Of a DNA stretch of 64,000 nucleotides, positions 10,089 to 20,282 are shown in pieces. The stretch is taken from positions 124,001-188,000 of the forward strand of contig WJXW01000020.1 in the NCBI GenBank assembly GCA_015832175.1, given 5' to 3'. Below the pieces are notes generated by a model. That model was not told the DNA's origin and did not search any database. It was given only the letters and a program-made list of their open reading frames with translations. Position 1 is the stretch's first letter, and each line of letters begins with the position of its first letter. The stretch is from Paraphaeosphaeria minitans. Lineage: Eukaryota; Ascomycota; Dothideomycetes; Pleosporales; Didymosphaeriaceae. Both the position numbers and the translations under genes were made by a program.

Positions 10089-12165
10089 TATCTATCGAAT
10101 CTGGATCCCGTCCATGGCCAAAGTAATCAGCACTCGCGATGTAGTGTTTGACGAAGAAACGGTCTTTAATGGCAAGACTGAGGACCTGATGGACAACCTC
10201 ATGCATAACACCCTGGAAGAAATCGCAACCTGGGTGAGAACAGTTGAACTACCGGGTACTCAGAGTCAACAACCAGAAACCGAAACGTTCTACGAAGACG
10301 ATACGACGCAGGAAGAGACTCCGCGTGGACAACAACCCAGATACTACCGAGGAAGGAAGGTTGTAGAGGCATACCCAACGCCACCACAAACTCCTCCGCC
10401 GGTAGCCCTTCTTGTCCAAGAAGAAGTAAGCAACGATGGCAAGGTGAGGTTCTTCAATCAACCCACGTCAATGACGGTCCCATGGGCAGCCGCCTTCATG
10501 GCGGGCACCGAAGCCGGACATGTTGGCCTACACGAGGGCAAGCCAATCGATAAAGCTCAGATGAAGCGACTACTAGCTAAGGGGATCAAACCCCACCGCA
10601 ACCAGTTGCCACCATTACCAACAGCGCATTCGAAGCTAGAAGAGCACCCTCTCTACGAAATGTTCAAGGAAGCAGAAAGAACGCACCTTGAGAGCCACAG
10701 GCAAATGAAATCCTGGACTGAGATTCCAGCGTCACCAGTCAAGAAAGCAGGACAGCAGATACTGGACTGTATGTGGGTGTACACATACAAACTCGATAAA
10801 CACCACCGCCTCAACAAATGCAAGGCAAGGCTTGTGGCGAGAGGAGACCAGCAGCGCAACATTACAGGCCAGGACACGTACGCTGCGACCTTGGCAGGCC
10901 ACTCCTTTAGGATGTTAATGGCAATCGCTGCCAAATTCGATCTCGAACTCAAACAGTACGATGTGACCAACGCCTTCGTGCACGCAGAAATCGATCGAGA
11001 AATATACATGAGGATGCCACGAGGATACCAGAAGCCAGCCACCTTACTTAAAGTACAGAAGGCACTATACGGTCTTCGGATCTCACCACTACTCTGGCAG
11101 AAAGGACTCACAACCACGCTGTCTAAGATTGGGTTCAGGCAGATACCGCAAGAGCCCTGCTGTATGATCAAGGATGGAGTTATCATCTTCTTCTATGTGG
11201 ACGACATCATAATCGCATACCACTCGAAGCAACAGCAGGAAGCAACAAGGGCTGTCGAATTAATCCAGGACAAGTATCTATGCACCGGAGGAGAGGACCT
11301 TCAATGGTTCCTAGGCGTAGAAGTGATACGCGACCGAACTCAGAAGACAATTCAGTTATCGCAGGCCGCATATGCGGACAAAATCAGTCAACTAGCCAGC
11401 AGACGGGATATAAGACATGATACACCAATGTCAAGTGTCGAACTCAAACCAAGGGAAGGCCTAGCAGAACCAGCTGAAGTCAATCGATACCAACGTAAGA
11501 TCGGATCACTGCTGTTCGCAGCAGTCACCACAAGACCAGACATAGCGTTTGCGACTTCAAGACTCGCTCGATTCCTGGTCAATCCGAGCACTGAACATCA
11601 AGACGCTGCAGACCGCGTGCTTCTCTATCTCAAACGGTCGAGAGCCCTAGCCCTCGAGCTCGGCAGAGGCGACGACCTTGAGGTAGCCAGCGACGCATCA
11701 TTTGCAGACAATACCCTTGACAGGAAAAGCTCACAGGGATATGCAATCAAGCTGTTCGGCGGCCTAATCGCCTGGAGAGCAAGCAAGCAAGATACTGTCA
11801 CGACGTCCACTACTGAAGCAGAATTGTTGGCGTTGTCTCAAGTGGCCAAAGAGGCAATTTTTACGACGCGATTGCTGAAGGAGCTTCAGGTAACCCTGAG
11901 CAATCCAATCATCACAATCAAATGCGACAATGCCCAGACCATTCGGCTGGTCAATGAGGACGTGGCCAAGCTCCACACAAAGCTTCGGCACGTTGAAATA
12001 CACGGCCACTGGCTGCGACAGGAAGTTACCCGAAAGATGATCAAGGTAGAGTATACGCCGTCTGACAACATGATCGCAGATGGATTTACCAAGTCACTGC
12101 CAGCCAATAAATGGGCCAGTTTCATTGATCAATTGGACTTGTCAAACGCAAAGAAGCCACGTTAA
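10057..12165 (+). pseudogene. Copia pol, part 2: reverse transcriptase and RNase H
   Basis: Continues the polyprotein in the +1 frame from the conserved GYLIGYQSTNIYRIWIPS (about 10060-10113). The first ATG in this frame is at 10114. RVT_2 motifs: KARLVARGDQQ, DVTNAFVHAEI and the active-site FFYVDDIIIAY. The RNase H part has SDASFAD, TEAELLALSQ and KCDNAQTIRLV, and the usual tail IADGFTKSLP. From the shift onward the frame is open to TAA 12165. Confidence 0.9.
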
Positions 12166-12270
12166 AGGAAGCTCAGCTTGAGGAGTTGCAGGAGCAGCTG
12201 GAGGGCCTCGTACTAAAGGATCAATCAACCAGTTTGCACAGCTTGCAATAGGACTTCCAAGCTGAGGGGG

Positions 12271-12483
12271 TGTGTCAAATAACAGAAGCCCTGTTCCCGT
12301 AACCAAAGCGAGGTGGCTGGCTCCCGAGGTGGGACAAGGAGCCTGCCGATGGGAGCAAGGGAGAACACAAGAACATAAAAACTCCTAAGACGCACGACGC
12401 GAAAACACAGACACAATCAATCAATTTCATCAAATCCATTGTTCAAAATTCATCAGAATTCGCACAATACGTGAGATCTGACA
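12271..12483 (+). repeat. Candidate copia 3' LTR
   Basis: Begins TGTGTCAAATAACAG right after a purine tract (GCTGAGGGGG, 12261-12270) and is proposed to end in GTGAGATCTGACA. The TGTCA/TGACA ends are inverted. About 213 bp, a normal copia LTR length. The right end is inferred from the terminal motif only, because no second LTR is available for comparison. Confidence 0.6.
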
Positions 12484-13248
12484 AGTTATATATAGCCTTT
12501 TACCACGCTTACTGCGTGTACAGTCGCAGCAGTGTGCATCAGATCCTACTCCATATTCCGATGGTATCGTGTATGTGCTAACGTCGTTATGTGTTGCTTC
12601 TTTGTCGTTTCCATGTCGCGCATTCTCCGCGCCTTTGTCGATATAGGTTCAAGGCCTCGCTACCGCCCTAATTGGATATTCCCAGCAAGCTGGTGCGATG
12701 CACGCGAGTGAATCTTGAAGGTGGGCGCTGAGGCCTGTAGCGTACTCGAACATGTCGCACGACAATTTGCGTTGTTTTCTGATAATTGGACTACCCGTTG
12801 TATATTCCCATGACGACATGATGGATGACCTCACCCAATCAATTAACTCATGGCAGCGCTGGTTAGTAACCAACTCACCGTCAGCGCAGCCTCGGAAATG
12901 ACGATAACAGATGTCACCCTCTCCACTCGATTGCTCATTAGAGGCTGATAGCTTGGCGATGAGACTTCTGCAGGGCCACGAGATGATGCGTTGGCGTGCA
13001 AGTCACCGTGCTTTGCAACCGATCGATGGCGATCCAGCTGATGCGCACAGACAGTGCGCAACAAAGTGATAACTGCAGCGAGGTCAAGGTGCTTACTACC
13101 GAGGCTTAAGTTAGCACTCAATGCCGCACCTCAACGCGATCGATCAGCCAACAATATGAGGCTGTAGAGACGCCCACAAATACGATTATCACGAGATTTT
13201 TTGTTATTGAGTCCTGTAGGGCCCGTAGATAGTCTCTATATGATCAGA
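12484..13248. other. About 760 bases without a recognisable gene
   Basis: Lies between the copia LTR and the pogo C-terminal ORF. The right end may include the 3' non-coding end of the pogo element (minus strand), but no terminal inverted repeat was identified. Confidence 0.35.
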
Positions 13249-14013
13249 TTATCTGTATTTACTTGGTGTTTTGGCTTGGCGGCCCCGGCGCGTCGATGGA
13301 GTTGATGCCGATGATGCACCCTCACCCGGATCCACAGCTCCACTGAGGGTCTGCACGGGCCTGATTACCTGTTTACGAGGTGTTGAGGGCCTCTTAGGAG
13401 CTGATCGAGCTATCTTGATTGATTGTTGGTGTTGTTTTTGGACCCTACGGGCCTGTTGATTGAGGCGTCTCCGTAGGGCCTTATCGGCCCTCTGCCTCTT
13501 ACGCGCCTCTGTAGCTGCTAATCGAGCAACACGCCTCTCATAGAGTAACCTCGCCTTGAGCTGTTGGTTGGCCCTACGGGCCTCAGCCTGATCAGCTTTT
13601 TGACGCCGAAATTCAGCCTTGTCGTGATCTTTCTGTTGTTGACGATCGCGGGCCCTCTGTGCGCTGCGAGGTGACCAGAAAACCGCTCCACCATGATAGC
13701 TATCGCTCCGATTAAGAGGCAGAGGCCTGCGCTTAATAGCCCTGCGTTTCTTGATTGCTAAGGCCTCTTGTAGGCCCTGGTTCTCCTCCTGTGGGAGCTG
13801 TTTTTGGATAGTAATATGGTGTACAGTTTGACTCAGCTTCTTAGCCCGACTCTCGCCTCCTACGTTAACAACTGACATTAGGAGTTGATTGATTTTCCGC
13901 CGATCTGACGCGCTGAGGGCTGACGTATCGCTATTAGGTGTTCCTTGATCAGATGGTGTTGATTGATCAAACCCTCGCTGGATTGAGTGGTTGGTTGGTT
14001 GGTTGGTATTCAT
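13249..14013 (-). pseudogene. pogo-type transposase C-terminal half fused to a LINE tail
   Basis: A 254-codon open frame. The first codons (MNTNQPTN) are the 3' tail of a LINE A-like element (GAATACCAACCAACC), read in frame. From about codon 9 it is the C-terminal half of a pogo transposase: ALSASDRRKINQLL, VHHITIQKQLPQEEN, LPLNRSDSYHGGAVFWSPR and a long Arg/Lys/Gln coiled-coil tail. The DDE catalytic half is absent. The junction CTCAATCCAGCG is identical to the LINE A/transposase junction at 52847-52858. Probably a relic, though the frame remains open. Confidence 0.75.
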
Positions 14014-14220
14014 TTTACGTCTAGTTGATGAGGATTAAGTCCACCATCTCGCCTCCCGAAGGGCATATACGACATGCTAAGCTATGGAATTATAGTGCTA
14101 ACACACTACCTTAGAAAGCATTTCTTGCCTGCGCGGGTATTGCTACCATTTCAGAACTACAGCTCCCCGTCCAGTTGGGGAGACTGAGCAGTGCAGATAC
14201 ATTAAGGTGGTTCCCTTGTG
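13988..14220 (-). mobile_element. Diverged LINE A-type 3' end fragment
   Basis: On the minus strand this matches the 3' untranslated region and (AACC)n tail of LINE A (52630-52840 and 61441-61650). Shared blocks include TTAGAAAGCATTTCTTGCCT and GGGTATTGCTACCATTTC. Roughly four in five bases agree by eye, so this is an older copy or a sister subfamily. Similarity is lost beyond about 14220. Confidence 0.7.
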
Positions 14221-14973
14221 TGTGTTCAGAGGCGGTTGAGTGCCATAAGAGATAGTAGGAAAAAGTAGGTGGGTGTAGAGAGCCGGTGCTCTGTCGAATC
14301 GGAGCCGTGGCTCTACGCGAGGAGAGCCTTTGTACTAGGCTTGGCCATGCCTGTGTCTGAGGAGATAGGTGTAGTAGGAAGGCAGAGCCAGGCCTGTCCT
14401 TCTTCTTTATCCCCAGGGTTGTGTATGGTAAGGCGTTGCTATCAGCCTTCTTTACGTGTTGAGAGCCGGTGCTCTGTCGGATCGTGCCGTAGCTCTGCGC
14501 ATGGAGAGCCTTTGTATTTAGGCCTGGCAGGTACCCATATCTTGCAAGAACAGGGAGTGGCAATGCTGTCTCCTTGTCTTAGCGGTGGTTGTGGCCTTCG
14601 ACCGAACGTGATACCTAGGGGTCTGTGCATCCCAGGAGAACTCCATAGCTAGCGGCCTTTAGGTACCGGTACCCTAACCAACCCTAATGCAACAACCGTA
14701 CAGAGAGAGGAAAAGGATCCGCGCACAACGCAGCAACGCCGCGAAAATGCACTAGTGAGCCCGTACGCTCCTCAGGATGAATCTTTGTATAGGGAAACCT
14801 TCGTGGAACGTGATCCTTCAAAACATAATCGGGGGTTACGGTAGGGTTACGCCAACCCGCCCCTTTCTTCGTCCCGAAAGAGGTAGCGGATCGGCCAGGC
14901 TTGACCGCTTCCGTCACCAATCGCACCGGGTTGGTCCGGTCATGGTGGTTAGGGGGGATCTATGTCATTTTCG
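14221..14973. other. Fragment zone with an imperfect direct repeat
   Basis: About 70-bp repeat units begin at 14278 and 14461 (both GAGAGCCGGTGCTCTGTCG, 183 bp apart), with GAGAGCCTTTGTA in each. The stretch may be further LINE-related 3' sequence, but I cannot align it. No gene is supported in 14530-14973. Confidence 0.4.
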
Positions 14974-15084
14974 TTATTCTGGTGTTGCGCGTTGGCGCTC
15001 CGTAATTCGGCTGCCTTCGGTGTTTTGGTTCGAGCTTGACCCGACCGACGCGTCAGGGGACGCGCTGTTTACCTCGGATTCCAT
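14974..15084 (-). mobile_element. LINE B ORF1 5' fragment
   Basis: From ATG 15084 the minus strand encodes MESEVNSASP followed by a segment alignable with the ORF1 start of LINE B at 18964. DNA blocks such as AACCAAAACACCGAA are shared. Similarity stops after about 35 codons. It is a broken, diverged piece of the same LINE family. Confidence 0.7.
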
Positions 15085-15970
15085 CACCAAAATCCTTTCC
15101 GCCACTCGATTGTGTCCAATAGGGATCCTGACATTCCGGTTGCTGCTCGTCGAGTCTCCGGAAGACAGATGCTGGGGGGAGCGGATGCCCACAACACGCT
15201 GCCCAGACCGGACTATCTCAACGATGCAAGCCTCCTTCAGATCATAAGCTCTATTTTGATGAGCGCCAAGAATGGGTGCCTCTCCCACATCGCGCCACCA
15301 TTATTCTCATCATCCTCCCCCGCCGCTGCCTGCGCCGGCCTCACTGCAATATGTGATGAGGTGCGGTCGCGTCGGCGAATGCAGCTGCCCCTGTTCCACA
15401 GGCCCGACATTACCATCGATTACAACGGATTGCCTGCCCTTGTCCAGATTACTTAACGAGGCTAACTGGAGAAGGGGTGCAAACCAAGTCCAAAGCGATT
15501 CACTGCTCACTTGCCATGGGTCGGGAGGAGAAGACGGCTAGGTGGGAAAGCTGAATAAGCGCATATGGCAGTTTACAAACAAGAGGCAGGTCGAGGCATT
15601 ATTGGAATCGTTGAACTCCGGTCATGGAAATGGCGAGCGATTGCGTCACTAATGGTGCAGTCAGCTGTGCTAGTAATATGCTCGAATAACGAGATCAGAT
15701 GCTGCACGAATGGGGACCTTGCAGTGCCTATTACTGTAGATATGATCTTAGTGACCTGTCCGTAGGGCTAATAGGAATGCGCTACATATATTTGAAGATC
15801 TAACGCTAGAAATAATGTACTTTCACTGTCTCATAGGTTGCGGCTTTGTCAAGCAAATTTTTCTAAACCTATTTGCCTACAGTAAACGAGCAGAAGCATC
15901 CTCTCGCAATGAATCAATTCCCAGCGTCGGTATCGTTTGCGCCTATCGCCGATCACGGAAGCGGACTATT
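15085..15970. other. Gene-poor stretch
   Basis: Bases just right of 15084 may hold more LINE B 5' UTR (weak match to 18880-18963). From 15250 to 15970 several frames of 60-110 codons are open, but none resembles a known family and none is convincing. Confidence 0.35.
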
Positions 15971-16373
15971 TTACTTTCCGCTGTCATCAATAACGTCCAG
16001 CGTGCCTGGGTTGTGCGCAACAGGTTTGCCCTTCTGATCTGTGAAAAGTACCTGAACCTCTAAGTGACTGCCTCTCAAACATCGCCGTCCCATCACTCTA
16101 TACATACCTTGGGCAGGTTCTTCAGATTCTCCTCTTTTGCTTCTTGCTCCGAATTGATGATCTTCTCGACCTAAGCGACAATTAGTATCTATTCTTATCG
16201 CTTCATCAAATGCCCGCGAACATTTTCATGTCATAACCCTAGAATTGAGACAGCTAGATGTCACTTACATCACCCTCATGCCGTCCACCCCGAATCTTCG
16301 TGTACACATGATCACCCTTCTCAATGGGCTTGCCTTGCTTCGAGAGGACTTGCTCTTCATTCTTGGTCGGCAT
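15971..16373 (-). CDS. DUF2945 / hypervirulence-associated Tudor-domain protein, three exons
   Basis: Exons on the minus strand are 16269-16373, 16108-16170 and 15971-16051. Introns are 98 bp (GTAAGT donor) and 56 bp (GTATGT donor), with TAG and CAG acceptors. They join in frame to an 82-residue protein. It has the family signature IEKGDHVYTKIRGGRHEGD, the second-exon segment NLPK and the closing VLFTDQKGKPVAHNP. DUF2945 proteins are small, often single-domain proteins of bacteria and fungi with a Tudor-like fold; their biochemical role is not settled. The gene is divergent from the hemerythrin gene at 17198. The three exons make a complete domain, so I regard it as intact. Confidence 0.85.
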
Positions 16374-17197
16374 ATTGCACTCGTATCTGTTGGTGTATCT
16401 TGCTCAACGGACTCGTAGTCGGCGTGTTTGGTGTGAAGTCGGAATACGGCCGCTCTTCGTCGTGAAAGGCCGTCAGTTTCGACAAACGTCACACTCTCAT
16501 CATCCTCCATCATATTTTCGAAAACGGCAATTGTGACGCACTTGTAAAGGTCAGCGTTCTGCAAGAACTGCTACCTCGCTTAGCTTGCCAGGAACTCACA
16601 GTATCCAAGATGAGACAAGTGATTGTTCGTCAGGCTCAGAAAGCTAGTCTATATACTAGCGCCATACGTTGTAGCATTACGATACTAACTGTTGAGACAA
16701 GTGATTAATTCTCTATTCATAGTAGCTTCACGGCATAGTCCGGCACGTAAGATCCTTCTTTCGTGTCGACTAAGGTGTTATTTCTGCTTTATTACGGACT
16801 GCCGTTCGTCATCCGTAAACAAATAACGTCATACAAATGGCTTGTTGCGTTGAAATGATCGTGATCAGACGATATGAGGTCACACATCAATAAAGAGCCT
16901 TGAGATAATGATCTGCAACATGATCGCCGTAGCCGACGGTATGACCAGTTGATGTCGCTAGCGCAATGTCTTCAGCAACCCCATCGCAACAAGTCCGCCA
17001 GCGGTACCAGGGTCCACGTTGCATCGTACCAATCTGTCCAACTGATGGTGTTATCTGTGCTATGACGTATCCGTTGCGTTGCGTTGACGGTTTGTGACAC
17101 CCGGCTAAGAGTTTGCGATGCAATTGGCTCGAATAAAGTGCCGTCGTTGTGCTCACGACCTGTCTATGCAGAACCTGCAGTTTAAAAACCTGTCCAT
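16374..17197. promoter_or_regulatory. Shared upstream region of the DUF2945 and hemerythrin genes
   Basis: About 820 bases between two divergently transcribed starts, so it must hold both promoters. No coding segment supported. I could not assign a binding site. Confidence 0.4.
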
Positions 17198-17968
17198 ATG
17201 TTAGCCGCCCGCAGCCTCGTAAGACCAGTCGCACGCGCTTCTGTGTTCGACCGCAGGTAGCTCGAATTCCCGTCCACATCCAATTATCATCTTTGCGTGG
17301 TCGTATTACAACAATGTCGACAGTTAGTGATGTTATTATCCACGATCACAAGGAACTAAACGATATTACAACGAGGTTGTGAACTCGACCGATCGCGATC
17401 ATCAGGCTCGGTACGGGAACCAATTTGTTTGGGAGCTGGCCCGCCATTCGGTCGCCGAAGAACTGATCATATACCCGGCTTTCGAGAAGTACCTTGGCCA
17501 GGAGGGCAAAAGCATGGCTGAGAGTGATCGGAAGGAACACCACAAGGTATAAGTCGTTCCGGTAACATGAGAGTTGACCTCGCTGATAGCCTCAGCTCAA
17601 AGAATGTCTCAAGGAATTCCAGAACATGAAGGCCTCACATCCTGATTACGTCCCGAAATTCAAGTCTTTGTACGCTTTGCTGGAACAACACCTTACTGAA
17701 GAGGAGAGGGACGACCTTCCTAGGTTTGAAAAGGCGCTGAACAACAAAGATGGTGTTTCCGCAAAGCTTGCCGTCAATTTCCAGCGCACCAAGGCTTTCA
17801 TCCCGACACGAAGCCACCCGTCTGCTGGAGAGGTTTGTAGCATTGCTCTGTATTATCGAGCCCAAGCTTATGCACAATCAGAATCCCGCTTTCGAATCCG
17901 TCATGGGGTTACTAGCGGCTCCTATTGATAAGCTCGCTGATATCTTCCGCAAGTTTCCGGAGAAATAG
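17198..17968 (+). pseudogene. Hemerythrin/HHE cation-binding protein, one-base frameshift
   Basis: Proposed exon 1 from ATG 17198 encodes a mitochondrial-type presequence (LAARSLVRPVARASVF). Later exons are 17324-17546, 17596-17832 and 17882-17968; the last two introns (49 bp each) fit well. The protein carries HDHKELND, then YYNEVVNSTDRDHQARYGNQ, ARHSVAEELIIYPAF, KEHHK and PTRSHPSAGE, as in fungal HHE-domain proteins that bind a di-iron or similar metal centre. Between KELND and YYNEV the frame shifts: GATATTAC at about 17363-17370 lacks one base relative to the expected GA(C/T)TATTAC. Otherwise complete, so this is either very recent loss or an assembly error. The exon 1 donor is uncertain. 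Confidence 0.8.
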
Positions 17969-18963
17969 AGCGCTTCAAGTTTGGTCATCTGGCTGCCAGC
18001 GTGGGCAAGGTTCTTCATGCGGGAGTGAAGAGGTACAGTGTTGAAGCATTAGCACGGTTTGTTGAGATCTAGATTAGCACGGGAAGTCACCGCCAATCGA
18101 CCTCAAGATGAAGATTTAACAGTGGCCACGCTGTAAGTAGTCGCTTGCTAACTAATCCTATTGTGATATAATCGCGGTATTTCTTACATTGAAAATATCG
18201 TCCAAATCTATATGATTATGCGGTCGATGACCTCTAGAATCGTAAGGCACAGCGAGCGAGATCCTAATGCCTCGCATACACACTGTCAGCACGTCGAGTA
18301 CATGATTCCACAAGTGTATCGTCTGACGTGACCTACTAGGATTGGCATGACAATAACACGTCTTTTGAAGCCAAGCTACTTCAGGCCTACTTAACAAAAG
18401 ATTATTTCGTGGTTACGTCAATTCACCTGATCCTTAGAGAGTTCCTTCAGGTCCTAGACCAGGGCCGAGGCCAGCCACCAACTCCGATGTCGCCACTCTG
18501 CTCCTTATGGCTGTCTTATGTTCCTTTCTTAGCAGACGTGCTTGTGCATCAGTATGTCATCACGCTTAAATCGGCAAGTCGAGGCGCCAATATGTTTCAG
18601 ACAGAATCCAAGTGGAACGCATACGTGAAGGGACGTGGACAACAACGAATATCGGCCAAGGGTTTGGGTAGGTAGCGCACGGCAGCAGAGGCTTAAGGCG
18701 CAAGCGGTGCGGTGCAGCACTGAGATGTTGTACCACTCACAAACTTGCCACACCCATCGTGGCGAGGCGCCGATGATGTTGCCGGGGCTTGCCACAGCAG
18801 CAGGTATAGGTCATTAGGTAACCACTTCGCCGCAGAAATCCCGGCTTGGCACCAACCTTTGGAGTGAGCGTCCGAGGCCTTGAGGAATGCGACGGGAATT
18901 GTTCCCCCAGACACGGAGAGACACGACCTTTCGACACGGAAAACTTGGTGGATCGAATCGTTG
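17969..18963. other. No host gene seen; right end holds the LINE B 5' UTR
   Basis: 17969-18800 has no supported gene. The region from somewhere after about 18830 to 18963 precedes ORF1 of LINE B and partly resembles sequence right of 15084, so it is likely LINE B 5' UTR. The exact 5' end and any target duplication could not be fixed. Confidence 0.4.
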
Positions 18964-20282
18964 ATGGAATCGGAGGTAAATAGCGCGTCTCCGACGCGTC
19001 GGTCGGGTCGAGCCCGAACCAAAACACCGAAAGCAGCCGGATTATCGAGCGCCAGCGCGCAAGGCGAAAAAAACGAAATCGACCAAGACTATCTCACGGA
19101 AATTGAAACGGAGGCTCCAGGAGCCCCTAGAGCGGTACGGACGCGAGCGATACCGGGTGCAACGATCAGAAAGGGAAATGGTGTTGACAAGGGCAAAAAT
19201 GCGACCACCAAAGACACATTGGCAGTCATACTGGCTGTGATGGAAGAACTGAGAAGGGCAATACAGAACTTAAAGCGACGGTAGGAGAACTCATGAACAG
19301 CAATGCAGCACTCCGAGCGACGGTAGAGAAATTGACAGCAGAGCTTTCACACGTAAAGGCCCAGCTGGTGGAAACGAAGGCACAGGCAGAAGCGCTAGCC
19401 AACAATCTAGAGACACAGCTATCCAGAATGCAGGTGGCCTCCGATGGCTCACCTACGTACGCCGATATTGTACGCACGCCCCCAGACAGCCAACCGAGTA
19501 ACCTACGCACCATCTCCGGTACCACGACGCCATCGGCAATAACGGACACCATATACTGCACGATAGACACATATAGCGTCGAGGAGAGGAACAAGGCAGA
19601 GGCGCAATTGGGCGCCGTTAGACAGGCGATCGAGAAGCAGATCCGGGAGATAGAAGGACAAGAAACATGGCGATGCGCGGCAGTGACAAGGGACCCAAAG
19701 AACACCGACCGAATCAGAATCAAATGCAGGGACGAAACCGAATTTTACAAAGTAAAGGAAGCAGCACAGAAAACAGCAGTGAGGGGCGTCCGCGTACTGC
19801 GCGACCAACTCTACCCGGTCAAAGTGAACAACGCCAATAGGACAGCGATCCTCGATGAAAAGGGTGACCTCCGACCAGAGGTGATGCGAACGTTGGGCGA
19901 GGAAAACGAGGTTCAGATAGCAAAGATAGACTGGCTAAGTCGCAAGGACAACAGGAAGGCGTATGGGTCGATGGTGATCCATGTCACCAGACGAAGCGAT
20001 GCTGCCCGGTTACTCCGGGAGGAATACTTCCACGTAGCGGGAGAATCAGCGTACACAAGACCGTTCCAACCTAGAACCGGGCCAGTACAATGCTACAAGT
20101 GCCAACGTATCGGACACAAGGCCTTCTCGTGTGATAAGCCCCAGATCTGTGCAAAGTGCGCCGCTACGGGACACCACCACAGCGAGTGCGAGGCAACGAT
20201 CCTTAAATGCGTACCGTGCGGCGGACCACACGAGTCCTTCTCCAGAAACTGTCGCGTGCTCTACCCAGCCCACCATGAATAG
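18964..20282 (+). pseudogene. LINE B ORF1, gag-like protein with three zinc knuckles, frameshifted
   Basis: Starts MESEVNSASPTRRSGRARTK at 18964. The same start is preserved in the fragment at 15084. The first frame stops at 19284; the protein continues in another frame (TELKATVGELMNSNAAL), so one indel lies near 19255-19290. The middle is a coiled coil with a conserved YADIVRTPP segment. The C-terminus has CYKCQRIGHKAFSC, CAKCAATGHHHSEC and CVPCGGPHESFSRNC, which are nucleic-acid-binding knuckles. The stop at 20280-20282 overlaps the ORF2 start. Confidence 0.85.

Larger units (their letters stand above)
8784..12483 (+). mobile_element. Ty1/copia retrotransposon, 5'-truncated, frameshifted, 3' LTR present
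   Basis: The pol domains are in copia order: protease, integrase, reverse transcriptase, RNase H. A candidate 3' LTR follows at 12271-12483. The gag region and 5' LTR are not found upstream; the LTR start TGTGTCAAATAACAGAAG does not recur in the window. A frameshift at about 10048-10060 splits the polyprotein, so this copy is defective. Confidence 0.9.

Noticed and set aside
14671..14690. Telomere-like CCCTAACCAACCCTAA
   Set aside because: Only two imperfect units with no array; far from a chromosome end signal.
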